A stretch of DNA of 64,000 nt, from positions 171,383 through 235,382 of the forward strand of contig MNCI01013895.1 in assembly GCA_015680685.1 (NCBI GenBank), written 5' to 3'. This DNA is from Gnetum montanum (lineage: Eukaryota; Streptophyta; Gnetopsida; Gnetales; Gnetaceae). The notes under the pieces were generated by a model, which saw only the letters and a list, made by a program, of their open reading frames with translations, was not told where the DNA came from and made no database searches. The position numbers and the translations under genes were made by a program. Below are positions 46,022 through 57,577 of the stretch, piece after piece; position 1 is the first letter of the stretch; the number at the start of each line of letters is the position of its first letter.

Positions 46022-48787
46022 ATGGCCCTGAAACATGGACAACAGGAGGGTCCTACCCAAGGTGGAAGAAAAAAAGCTTGGAGAGGTGGAAGATAAGGTC
46101 CTGCCGGACAACATGTAGAATAGGAGGAGCAATCATTTAGCATCCATCAAGATGAACCTCTTACCGGATGGTCTAGGCAAGTAGAAAGAGGAGCTACTGT
46201 AGCACCTGAACCAGGACAACAACTCACGTTACCCTAGGATTGTGTTCAGGCTATCCATGAGAATTCCACATTCGTTGCGGTGATTGTGGAATTGAATTTT
46301 GAATCATTCACAGAGTTCACTCCTGAGGCCGTTAGGGATCACCTCAAAGGGTCTCCCTTTTGGCCTATCCTCTCTAAAAGCAGCACCTAGTACCTAGGAG
46401 AGACGTACCAATTTTGGCACAATAGGGAGCAAGGCACCACTGTTAATATTTGTGGTGTGATAGTTGACTTCTCTGCGTAGGCAATTTTAGAAGTGTTAAA
46501 CCTTCTGAATACAGGGCCCCAGGTTGCTCGGTTATCTACCCGTTTAGATCCTGATGTGCGAAAGGATTGGTTGGAGAAGGCTTATGGTAGGGATAAAGCT
46601 TTTGGTGAATTGATGACAGAAGAGAGGGGTTACTTCAAAATTGGGACATATCACCTCTTCCCCACAAAGGGCCTAAAAAGAATATCGACATATGAGGCTA
46701 GAGGATGTGCAGTGTTGATGGGAAAGGTTAACACTAACTTACCCCATCTATATTTGACGGAGATCCTGAGGCGGTTCGAGGAACGAAAGATAGGGAATAT
46801 GGCATTGTGTTTCCCTTGTCTCATTAGAAAGCTTTGCCGACATGCTGGTATTTGGGGGCACACCAATGATGTCCTCCAAAGAGCCCAAACTGCTTCATAT
46901 GTTGAATTACTAAAGGTGCCAGCTCCAAGAAAAAGCACTAGCAAAGAACTGGGACCAGAACAAGAAGAAGAACATATGGCTGGACCCAGTCAACCTCTAG
47001 CCATGGGTCCCAACCAACAACAAGAAGTAGGGTCTAGCATAGGCCAGGATCAGCCGCCATTGTTGCAAGACTACAGGCCGTCGATGAGCCATCTTAGGGC
47101 CATCGCTGAGATGGTCAATTGGGGAAGTAGTGATGATGCAAACCTCTTCTGCGTCATTGATGATGCCAGGCAGCCTACTATTTTATTAGATCGCACAAGG
47201 GGGGAATTATCCATTCAAATAGGAGGAGGGGAAAGTAGATGGTCACAACAGATCTCAGGAAACACGGCATCTTTCTAGGTGTAGTTAGAGACTGGTGAAG
47301 GGGCCACCGTGGTGGTCATGCAACACCAGAATGCCATGGGAGTTGCAGAAGTGGTCGCAGACCACATCAAAGAATCCTTCAATGTACCTATTGTGCCACC
47401 GGCAAATCTCTTAGGAGCACAGGATGCTCAAACTTTGGCCAGAACCTCAATGACTCCTGCGGAACATGAGGATGTGCTTGATCGATTGCTTCAAATAAGT
47501 TAAGTAATGACGTACTTGTTTGACATCGCTCAGGATGTTACAGTAATTCAATCAGACCTCATTTCCACAAAGGGGAAGATGATCTTAATAGAAGTAAGGG
47601 CAGAGCAAGCTGAAGCTGAAGTGTAGAAACTACAAGAGCAGCTCATGGCCTTACAAGCGGCATAGCAGGACCCTCTGCAATTTGTTCCTGTAGACCAGCT
47701 AGAAAACTTTAGAACTGAGTAGCTAACAAAGTTAATCGCAGAGAATAAAAGAGTGGTGGATGAAAAGGAGAAGGCTGTTTGGGATGCCTTCACAGCACAA
47801 GCACAAATCCATGCTCATCATAAGGCACTTAAAGCCTTGCAAGAAGAAAACAAACAACTTGCGACTGACAACCTTTGGTTGACCACTGTAGAAAAGCAAA
47901 AGAATGTTCTTGATGAACACTTTCATCAACTATGAGAATAATCCATCCAAGTCAACCAAGACGTAAGCCGTTTAGCCAGAGAAAATCGAACCCTCTCGAT
48001 GGAGGAGGTACGTGCCATTTGTAAAAAGCCAACGATTAAGATAAGTGCATGGAAGAATGAGGCTAAAAGACATGAGAAGCTGAAGGAGCACTTCCGTGAT
48101 CAGGTGGGGATGTATAAATAGATCCTTGAAAAGGAGATCCATATGGCCAAGGCCCAAATCAACACTATTAGTGCTCAACACACTGATTGGCGGGCCATAT
48201 TGGACACCTATACCTTTGCCCACCAAGCAGAAGTTAAGAACCGAGACCTGGAGAATCAGGACTTAATGGAGTACATGGAATTGGCAAATCTCAGATATGC
48301 CAACCTTGTCATGTTAACAGTAGGATGCCTGAGGTCAGAGCTTGAGTAGCAGGTAGCAACCACCCACATCAAATACGAAGCAGAATTTGTAGAGCACAAG
48401 CAATTGGTGGAGAAATTGGATGTTGCAAATTCTGAACTTGAGGTGGTAAAAGCCAGCTACCAGGGATAGAAAGATGTTGCAACTGACTTGGCTCAATGGC
48501 TAGCAGACTTTCATGAATACAAGAACAAAGCCAGAGCCTATGAAGAGGAACGACGGGTGTTCGTGGCTTGGTATGTCAAGGCCAACCAGATGTTTCCGCA
48601 ACTACCCTGTCCGTGGGAAGTGCCGACTCCGTCAAACATTGGAACATTAGCATGGACGACATAAGACCCTGGGACCGAAGAGGAGAAGCTCCAGGCCATA
48701 CTTCAACGCCATCAAGCCTCAAATCTTGGAGCACAAGACAAAGGGAAGGCACCAATGGAGGAGCCACTGCCACTAGGAACTACATGA
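46022..48787 (+). pseudogene. Element F env-position long frame with coiled coil (unassigned)
   Basis: One frame of 922 codons begins at an ATG directly after a CAG splice-acceptor-like triplet (46019-46021). It contains about 17 stop codons but needs no frameshift. The stops are TAG, TAA or a single TGA, each one transition from Gln, Arg or Trp codons. Residues about 75-320 form a globular part with SPFWPILSKSS, YQFWHNREQGTTVN, GYFKIGTYHLFP and FEERKIGNMALCFPCLIR. This resembles the putative plant transposon protein domain of Athila-type accessory frames, from memory. Residues about 490-860 are Glu/Lys/Gln-rich with heptad-like spacing (KALKALQEENKQLATDN), a long coiled coil. No signal peptide or membrane segment is seen, so it is not obviously an envelope. 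Function is unknown. Confidence 0.7.
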
Positions 48788-48930
48788 GTTCCAAATTTTT
48801 GTAGTTGTAGCATATTTTGTGTGTTGTGTTTTCTTCCCACACTGCGGCATCATCCCATTTCTTTTTCCATCCAATAATCCCATACCTATCCACTGTGTAA
48901 TCATTGTAACTCGAGAATGAGTTTTTATTC

Positions 48931-48943
48931 AGTCGTGGGGGTA
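48931..48943 (+). promoter_or_regulatory. Element F polypurine tract
   Basis: AGTCGTGGGGGTA abuts the 3' LTR start TGATGGG at 48944. Identical or near-identical sequence abuts the 3' LTRs of A, C and D. Confidence 0.82.
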
Positions 48944-49487
48944 TGATGGGACACAATATCGAATGGACTACGATATCACGTACGTGATATTGCAGTCTGT
49001 CGCCATGTCTATAAATAAGAGGTGGCTCTCCCTTGTTTCAAAACAATAGGTTAGATTGTAGCAAAGCTCTAGCAATTTGATCCCTCCAGAGATAGATTAT
49101 TTTCCAGTGTCTGCCTGTAGTGTGGTGAATGTAATTGTACGACATCTTTTATTCGAGTGTGACGTACTTGGACATGCACATGATCGGCAATAAAGATTGA
49201 GATTACTTCATCATTACAGTATTCACTTTGCTATTTATTTATTTAATTGTTATTTACTACTTTCTTAATTAGTCTCTCTCACCCTTAAACTCACGTTAGA
49301 ACACGGAATGAGTACGACTTGATTATGAGCATTTAAGTGTGACTACTTGGTAACTGTCTAGGTGGGAAGACAACGAACTGCGACCTAAGGATAACTGTCT
49401 ACGTGTCACAACTAGTCCATCTGCGGTGTTCAACCAGATCATGTGTGAAAACGCTTGTATTCGTATGGTTGAGTGTAGGGGTACCTC
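48944..49487 (+). repeat. Element F 3' LTR, internally deleted and end-truncated
   Basis: It starts TGATGGGACACAATATC. TATAAATA is at 49010-49017, 66 bp from the edge. About 260 bp are missing between 'ttggtaact' and 'gtctaggtgg' (about 49355) relative to the 5' LTR. The terminal GCCACTCATCA is absent: the sequence jumps from GGTACCTC into the duplicated left flank. Confidence 0.88.
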
Positions 49488-49657
49488 TCTAGGGATATTA
49501 ATATACAAATGACAAAGTACATTAGTAAAAATGTTAATAACAGATTTTATAGCATAGCCTCTAAATCCATGAGTCAAAACTTATGATTCTACAATCATTT
49601 ACAAAAAGGTTACTAGGAAGCTTCTTAGATAATGGATGTAAATTGAAAATTGTTAAT
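49486..49657. repeat. 172-bp flank of element F, right copy
   Basis: Matches 40891-41062 with one visible difference, then continues uninterrupted into 'gtttcaaattc', the expected empty-site sequence. Confidence 0.92.
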
Positions 49658-52600
49658 GTTTCAAATTCTTAATTGAAGTCTTCTAAATGCTTAATTTCCA
49701 TATAGTTTTTTTTAGTTGATGCATTGATATTATTGTACTATCAATTTAATATTAACTCAATAGTTGGTCTTGACATGTGTTATCTCCTTGAAATGTTATA
49801 AAGATCCTATTGTTGAAGTAAGATTAAATTCTAGACCTTATATGGGACCATTACAAGTAATTGTGAGATTCAAAGATTGTGTGTGACTTTGGATGTATTA
49901 GTAAAAATGTTAATAAAGGATTTAATGACATAGCCTTTGAATCCATGAGTCAAAACTTATGATTCTATGATCATTTACAAGAAGGCTTACCAGGAAGCTT
50001 TTCACACAATGCATGTAAATTGAAAATCGTTAATGTTTTGAATTCTTAATTGAAGTCTTCTAAATGCTTAATTGCTATACACATTTTTTTCTGGTTGATG
50101 CATTAATAGTATTTTAATATCAACTCAATAGTGGGTCTTGACATATGTTTATCTCCTTACAATTTTAGAAAGATCCTATTGTTGAAGTAGGATTAGATTC
50201 TAAACCCTATATGGGACCATTATAGTCAGCAATGAGGTTTAGAGATTGTATGTGATATTCAATATTTGGATTGATGGCTTTTTTGGTGGATTTAATTTTT
50301 TTGGGTTAATAAATGGAGGCATCAAGATTTAGGCATGCACTTGTCTTATTATTTTGGTCTAAGTGGAATTTTTATATGGCTAATTTCAAAGGATTATTCA
50401 AATACTTCAAATTTGGAGTTTAGAGGATGTTGGTCATATTTCCAATTAAACTAAATCATTAAATGATCATGAGAAAGCCTTCAAACCACTTTTGATATCT
50501 TTGGTTGTTTGAGTTATGGGTTTTTGTGTATGCTCATTGTCAAGTTCTAATCCTATATTCAAGTTTCATAGTGTAGAATTTTTTAATTTACCACCTTAGT
50601 ATATAGCCTCAAAGAAGCCTTTTCAAGTTAGTCTTGGAATGTTTTAATATTTTGATAAAATACTATTTTTTCTTCTAAATGGAAAAAATACTAATTCTAC
50701 TTTTTAATACTCTAGTATTGCCTATTCTATTGTATCAATCTATAGCCTAGGTACCTAGTCTCTCTGCTAAAATGTGGCAACAACTATAGCATGTACAAAA
50801 ACAATTTTCACATCATGAATTTAAAGTAAAATTGCAGACACCATATGATATTGTACTCCTAGAAGCTGATATAATGCTAGTAGAAGTTGAAGCTCTCTAC
50901 CAACTCGTATCTTTTTGTGATAAAATGTTAACTTATCCGAGCATTCATTTATCCACAAAGGTTTATTTAGCTAACTAAGATAGTGGAGGGTTCAAACAAG
51001 GATTGCATGACTCCAACAATAGAATGTCTAAGCTTTAGATTTGATATGCACACCTCCACAAACTAGAAGACTTATCAAACAAAAAAATACATTTTGAACT
51101 ATGGGATAGAGTAAAAGATAAAAATTATTTTTATCTATATTATGTTCAAGGAAAATGATTTTAAAAAAAGTGCCCAATATTTATATTGTGCAATACCATT
51201 ACATTTAAAAGTAGCTATTGTTGGAGCTTGCCTTGGATCACAACATTTGTTAATAAAGATAAGAAGATGGCACCACATCCCTAAAGAATAGCATACCTGT
51301 CAACTATCTTTAGAATGTTTTATAAAATGTGTAGCATTATTTCTTAAATTACCCAATTTCAGAATTGGGTGGTTTACATTTTAAGTATTCCATTGCAATC
51401 AATAAGTTGCATGAACTCTTTGATCAAAATGCTTTGTATTTGGGATACTTTCTTGAAGAGGTGTTCCATATTCATGAAATGTTTATTAGCTCATTGTAAA
51501 CTATTTTGTCCAATGGACCCACTATGGTCTATGATGGACATAATAAATTTGAAATCTAAAGTAATATAAATAAAACCAGAGGTATTCTCATAAACATTGG
51601 AGTTAAAATTTCTGTGCAACTTTAAAATTGCATGTTTCTAGATAAAACCATGCATAGATCCCATTACATGTCCCCTTTTATCTTAGGCATTTGTCTCTAG
51701 GTGACTATTTATCTTTGTGCGAGGGAAGTTGTTATTTGTCTATTTTCATAAAGCAAAGGTAATTTTTCTTGAAGATCATCATTTGGACTAATGGTGAGGT
51801 GCTCGTATCCCAAGTCAAAGACCTGAGTTTGAGAGAGGATTACTCATAGAGACTTATCTTTAAAGTGTAACCCATTATTGCCCTGGTGCTAAAGTACCAA
51901 CTTTGCTAAATTTGTTTCTAGATAATACAGAGAAAAGAGTTAAAATTTTTAGGATCCAAATACCATGAATGTATTAGAAGTTGCAATGAATTTTCTCCCA
52001 AAAAAGAAAAATCTAAAAAACCATAAAATTTGCAATCCAAATTATATACAGCAGCCAATTCTCCATGAGTATATATTTCAGAATTGATGAACCCCAAGGA
52101 AGGTTCCCATTCCTCTTGCAAAGGAAATAATGTCCAGAACCAACCCAGCAACAGTAAGTGGTCCATATTTAGTAAAGCAGCACTCCGAAAACCATGATCT
52201 GGATTGGCCTTATAGACATTCTCAACCGTTACATTTTTTAACAAGCAGGTTCTAGTATTAGCTAAAACAAAACCGAACGAAAACATAGTTTTGATTTCAG
52301 TAACTTGAGCAGAATTGACACAAAATAAGTTTCTGTTTCAGTTTCCTTCAGCAAACAATGTAACAAATAAAACAACATTCAAGTATCAATGGTAAAAGAA
52401 TACAACAAAACAAGAACCCAAGAACCCATTGTCAATGTCCGTGGATTATAAAACCCTGAGAACAAAACAAGAACCCATTGTCAATGTCCGTGGATTATAA
52501 AACCCTGAGCCGTGCAGAAACTGCAAGCCATAAAACAAGAACCCATTGTCAATGTCTGTGATTATAATACCTGACCTGTGAGAAACTGTAAGCCATAAAA

Positions 52601-52900
52601 CAAGAACCCATTGTCAATGCCCGTGGATTATAATACCCTGAGCTGTGCAGAAACTGCAAGCAGGATTGGCTTTTTGAGGCATACAATTACTATAGGGTGT
52701 TCCTCTGGGTGCCGATCTCACCTCAGGATTTTAAGATGGAGGGTTTGCAGCGTACTGTTGTGAAGACAAGATCACTTCAATAACCCAAATCTATACACCA
52801 TTTCTGAAAAGATGACTGTATGTGGGCATAAAGGCCATGTAAAGGGCCATAACTGATGAAGCTAACCTTTGCTGTGCTTGTTTCTGCCTGGACCAAAAAG
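49658..52900. repeat. Non-coding block: internal ~370-bp repeat and paralogue of 1-1504
   Basis: A unit containing 'atgagtcaaaacttatgattct', 'attcttaattgaagtcttctaaatgctta' and 'gatcctattgttgaagta' occurs at about 49520-49880 and again at about 49893-50230. From about 50100 to 52070 the block runs parallel to 1-1504. No gene is supported; the frames 51369-51569 and 51918-52286 have no domain. Confidence 0.65.
52404..52662. repeat. Four-copy tandem repeat, 56-75-bp units
   Basis: Each copy carries 'acaagaacccattgtcaatg(t/c)c(c/t)gtg(g)attataa(a/t)accctgag'; the later ones add 'cgtgcagaaactgcaagccata'. Copies begin near 52404, 52464, 52533 and 52597. It lies about 600 bp upstream of the LRR pseudogene. 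Confidence 0.82.
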
Positions 52901-53201
52901 GCAGATGAGTTAGTAGTTTGAATTTGGAAAAAATTTAAAAATATGTATCGAGCAATTACCATGGATGATAATGGAGTTGAAGACATGCATACATGGTATG
53001 TGCAATCAGGTTTATGATCTTCCATATTTCTTCTGTGTATCTGATCTCTTCTGGGTCTTTAAATTCAGCATCCCAACCCAGCGAACCCAAATCGTGGGTA
53101 TTGAAACTCAGCATCTCGACCCGGTGAGCCCAAATCTTCTGCAACGTCTACGGGAAGTTTTAGAATCTGAGGGTATATATGATGTGCTGCAGTGTTATGT
53201 T

Positions 53202-56200
53202 ATGGCAACTATTTCTGGTTTCGTTTTGCATGATGAATACTGCACCATAAAATCATTGCATGAACAAGAGCATGTAAGCTTGCTTGAATTCATGAAAATG
53301 GTGGAGTATGATCCTTATGGTGCTTTGGCTAATTGGCTTCCCATCTGCTACCACTGCAACTGGAGTCACGTTTACTGCAACTCAGACGGCAGAGTGGTGA
53401 AGCTTGATCTTTGAATATGCAAATCCAGGGCACCATATCTCCCTCCCTTGCCAATCTATCTCATCTTACTTACCCTGCAATAACTCATTTCACGGTTGGA
53501 TTCCTCTGCAACTGGGTCTTTTGAAAAATGTTGAGATCCTATATCTCTGTGAAAATAAACTAGAAGGAACAATTCCTAGTACTTTTGCAAATCTTAGTGA
53601 TTTGCAGATATTGTCTCTTGCAAATAACAACCTGCAAGGCAACATCCCTGGCAACATTCATGTTCAGTCACCAGGCCCTTGCTTTCGGTAAAAACAATCT
53701 CTCCGGCCCTATTTCCTCTTCCACAGGAAACCTTACTCTACTTCATTTTTTAGGTATTTTCCAGAGCCAGATAACAGGCATGCTACCACAAGAAATCAGC
53801 AAGCTAAAGAATCTTCAACATTTGATGGTTTTTAAGAATCCCCATTTAACGGGTGCTATTCCTGAATCAATTTGCAACATGTCTGCACTTAAGGAGGTAG
53901 ACGTGCAACAGGATAAGGAGGTAGACATGCAACAGGATATGTTGCTTCCCAGTTGGGCATGCTCAAAAACCTGAACGTCCTCTATTTATGGGGAAACAGC
54001 CTTACAGGCAGCATTCCTCCTCCTCTCAGCAATTGCTGTAATCTTGTTGAACTTGATTTTGACCGGAATCAGGTTACTGGAATTATTCCTCCACAGCTAG
54101 GAAAGCTGCCCCTGCTCAAGTTCACTGCAAAGTCCAATCATCTTGTGAGTGATGGAACCGTTTCTATTTTGTCTGTTCTTTCAAATTGCTCCACCTACTG
54201 TCTCTAGATTTATCCTTCAACAAGCTGAGTGGAATATTACCCAGAGTGTTCCCACAAAGCCTGACTTCACTAACGTTGAATGGGAATCATATCTATGGGC
54301 CAATTCCTTGGGATGCCTTATCAAGGCTGGAAAACTTGATAGAACTTGATTTGTCTGAAAACAAGTTCACAGGAGGGATTTCTGGATTGGTGGGAGAATT
54401 CAAGAAAATTCAAAAAGTTTTTTAGGAACCAAGTTGGAAGGCAGCATACCCTCTGAAATTGGGGGCTTAGCTCTACTCTGTATGAGCTTTAAATACCCAA
54501 TAACTACTTGTTAAGCGGAATTCCTTATGCAAGTGGTAACCTAAAAAATCTAAGGCGTTTAGTCTTGGATCATAATAATCTGTCAAGTACCGTTCCTTCC
54601 ATTCCTTCCAGCTTAGGAGAATGTTACAAATTAGAGCTTCTAGACCTTTCTTGAAGTAAGTTTGAAGGCTCCATCCCACTGGAAGTCTCAAATCTATACA
54701 ACATTCAATCTTTAATTTGTCATGTAAATCCTTGGATGGGAGATTGCCAGCAGAAATTGGTCACATGATTTATGTGCTAGGTGTAAATGTTTCAGCAAAT
54801 AGAATCAGCGGCACAATTCCCATTGTAACAACGTGCAATATCTGAATTTATCTTTTAATGAGTTTGAAGGACCTATTCCAAGGTCTCTGAGCCAGCCGGG
54901 ATACCTCGTGTCCATGGACATTTCCCGCAACAATATTTCTGGTTCCATACCCTCTAAGCTTGAGAAACTGCAGATGCTTCAAAGCCTCAATCTTTCTTTC
55001 ATTGATCTGGGTGGGCAAATTCCAAAAGGAGGATCATTTCCCAAGTTTACCAGGCAGTCGTTTCTGGGAAATCCGCATCTTTGTGGAGAGTGGGCAGGGC
55101 TACCTCGATGCACATGCTTAAAAAGCTCTGGCTCAGATGGATGCGCAAACTCTGGCTCTCATTCTAAAGTTAAAATAATTGTTGCTTTAGTTGCTGCAGT
55201 CGGTGGTGCTTTGCTGATGTTTATCATTCTATTTGTTTCAATGTACTATGGAAGGAGATGCTATGAAATTTTAATTTATAGAGCAGGGTTAACTTCTGAA
55301 TATAACAAATTGGTTCTTCTACAGAGAAATCAACGAAGCCACACAAGGGTTTAGCAGGGGTAACCTGCTAGTTTCCAGCATCCTATCCTCTGTACAAGGG
55401 AATTCTCAGAGATGGTGCAGCTGTGGCTGTTAAGCTTCTAAACAAAAACACCGATGAAAAAGCCTTCAAAACTTTTGTTTCAGAATGCAAGGTCCTGAGC
55501 ATGGTTAAGCACAGAAATCTTGTGCAAGTCATGGGAGTATGTTGGGATGGAAAGCCCTGGTTATGCCGTTGATGCCAAAAGGAAGTTTGGCAGAGGCCCT
55601 GAACCGAGACCATGAATAGCTGACCCTCAACCAGATGGTAGGCATAGCACTGGATCTTGCACGTGGATTATAGTATCTGCATCATTATTGCAGTTTTGAA
55701 ATCGTCCACTGATATTGAGCCCAGCAACATACTTTTAGATGAAGATATGGTTGCCCATGCTGCTGATTTTCACATTGCAAGGCTTTTCTGCACTGATTCT
55801 ACAGCTTCAATTTCTTCCACCTTGACTCTTGCAGGATCTATCGGTTATATTCCTCCAGGTACTCAACTTACACTTCAGTAGCTTTAGTTGCATTTCAACT
55901 GAATTCACGTTCAAATAATTTTCCACATTTTTAATTAAAAATAGTATTTTTGTGGGCAAATTAGCTGGCTGCTTCTACACTCGTAAAGCTTTCATGTAAA
56001 ACTTACCCCAGTTGTTTCTTTGTTAGGCTTGACTCATTCCAGTAATTTTATGATCTTGTATCTTGGTTGTGATTTGTGGAATGAATTTTTGTCCTTGCCC
56101 AGATTTTACCTTGTGACTGTTCATTTAAGTATTTAACTAGGGTTGTTTCTAAACTGTTTTTATTGATCTTGAATCTGCAATTGTACATGTTGGTAAATTT

Positions 56201-56603
56201 TCTGGATATATAGAATTTGCTTAGCTGTTACACAATCAATAATTCAGATTTTAACAATGAATTTGCAGAGTATGGAGCAGGAATGGTAACATCCAAAGGA
56301 GATGTATAGAGCTTTGGAGTGTTGTTGCTGGAGATGGTAACAGGTAAAAGCCCAACTGATATAAATCCAAATGGATATTCTAATCTGCACAGTTGGATGC
56401 AAAATTCATTCCCAGAGAGCTGAGATCAAGTTCTGGACAGAACACTCTCTTTGGAAGGCAATGAAGATGAGTCGCTCTGGAAGAACATATCTGATTTTGT
56501 AGAGATGGCTCTCTTCTGCACCAACCAAAAACCCTTGTTGCAGGCCACAGATGACTCACATTTCAGATTTCTTTGAGAAGCTTTTCCTTAAAATAAAACC
56601 CTG
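53202..56603 (+). pseudogene. LRR receptor-like kinase pseudogene
   Basis: From 53270 the LRR N-terminal cap is readable (YDPYGALANWLP, CYHCNWSHVYCNSDGRVVKLDL). About ten 24-residue LRRs of plant type follow ([44 protein letters not shown]), then a C-terminal cap, a transmembrane helix at about 55173-55250 and a kinase. An intron at 55859-56268 splits the APE Glu codon in phase 1, exactly as in the minus-strand kinase. Damage is extensive: a stop after VVKLDL, shifts near 53690, 53950, 54200 and 55370, and TAG at about 56308 in DVYSFG. The catalytic-loop Lys is Glu (DIEPSN) and DFG is DFH. The true start is uncertain; an open frame reaches back to 52965. In an intact relative it would be a plasma-membrane receptor. 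Confidence 0.92.
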
Positions 56604-57034
56604 AGTTTTATCACCTCAGTTCACAAATCCTACTTTTAGAAACCAAAACCAATAATACCTCAGCAACTATGGATTAGCCTTGGATATGATAACAGAGCTT
56701 TGATTGTACTTATAGGCATATTTATATGGATTAGCCTTGATATGATAACAGAGCTTTGATTGTAACTGTACTCATGAAAGCAACTACGTCCCTGCTTTCC
56801 TTGGTATCCTTCCACTGTTGTGATGTTATAAATAAATAAATAAATAAATACATTTGAATGAGGGAAGATGCAAGAAATAAAAAATTTTCAGCAGGTTCCA
56901 AAACACAATGCATTACTCAGTAAAAACCTGATTTTAAATCGAAACTGTTACAACAACTTTTTCCTGTAAATTTTGATGGCTTATTCTCTACAATACTTGA
57001 TGGCTAATTAAGGGCAAAGGAAATACGGGACACT
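56604..57034. other. Short intergenic stretch with (AAAT)n microsatellite
   Basis: No gene. An AAAT microsatellite lies at about 56828-56851. A near-duplicate 'ggattagccttg(g)atatgataacagagctttgattgta' occurs at 56670 and 56729. Confidence 0.7.
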
Positions 57035-57577
57035 TTGACGAAGTTGTATGAGGCTAAATCACTCCACAACAAAATCTTCTTGAAGAGAAGACTTTACACT
57101 CTTCGTATGGCAGAAACCTCATTCATAACTGACCATATCAACATCTTAAATACTTTATTTGCTCAACTCACATCATTGGGTTATATAGTAGATGCAGGTG
57201 AATGTGCAAAAATTCTACTTCAAAGTCTACCTGATTCATATGATCAACTAATCATTAACTTGACTAACAATGTCCTTATGGATGATCTTGTCTTCAACAA
57301 GGTTGCAGCTACAATTCTTGAAGAAGAAAGTTGGTGCAAGAACAAGGAAAATAGGTTAGCAAACAAGGTGGAGGCCTTAACAATGATGAGAGGGAGATCC
57401 ATGGAACATGATCCCAATTGGAACCAAATTCATGGTAGATTAAAGTCAAAAAGCAAAAAGAAAAACATTACTTGCTACAAATGTGGCAAGAAAGGACACC
57501 TGAAGAAGGAGTGTTGGAACAAGAAGAGTAATGAAAAGAATCCTCAAGGGAATGTGGCAAGTACCTCATATGATGGT
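57035..57577 (+). pseudogene. Ty1/Copia gag fragment
   Basis: The 181-residue frame has the Copia gag (UBN2-type) pattern: LYEAKSLHNKIFLKRRLYTL, then an ILLQSLPDSYDQLI block, a basic stretch, and a canonical zinc knuckle CYKCGKKGHLKKEC (CX2CX4HX4C). It differs in family from all the other gags here. The N-terminal part upstream of 57035 is only partly readable. Element D inserts at 57578, so the remaining Copia element is either lost or beyond the window. The frame itself has no stop until the D junction. Confidence 0.88.

Larger units (their letters stand above)
41063..49487 (+). mobile_element. Element F: gag plus long env-position frame, no pol
   Basis: It has a 5' LTR (41063-41876), primer-binding site (41877-41896), gag (42014-43201), proline-rich frame (43382-44044), a 3' non-coding tract shared with C and D (44045 to about 45300), an LTR-like promoter fragment (about 45447-45660), a 922-codon frame (46022-48787), polypurine motif (48931-48941) and a truncated 3' LTR (48944-49487). 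Protease, RT, RNase H and integrase are all absent. LTR and 3'-tract similarity place it in the same family as A-D. Without pol it must be non-autonomous. Confidence 0.85.

Noticed and set aside
46651-46944. Minus-strand frame of 97 codons opposite the long frame of F
   Set aside because: Shadow of the plus-strand coding sequence, which has clear codon continuity over 922 codons.
46022-48787. Calling the long frame of F a retroviral-type envelope
   Set aside because: Position fits, but no signal peptide, cleavage site or membrane helix is visible; the C-terminal half is a hydrophilic coiled coil.
51918-52286. 122-codon minus-strand frame in the block upstream of the LRR pseudogene
   Set aside because: No recognised domain; the block is repeat-derived and the matching part of 1-1504 does not keep the frame.
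52390-52670. Possible CRISPR-like array
   Set aside because: Copies are contiguous tandem units without distinct spacers, and the DNA is a plant nuclear genome.
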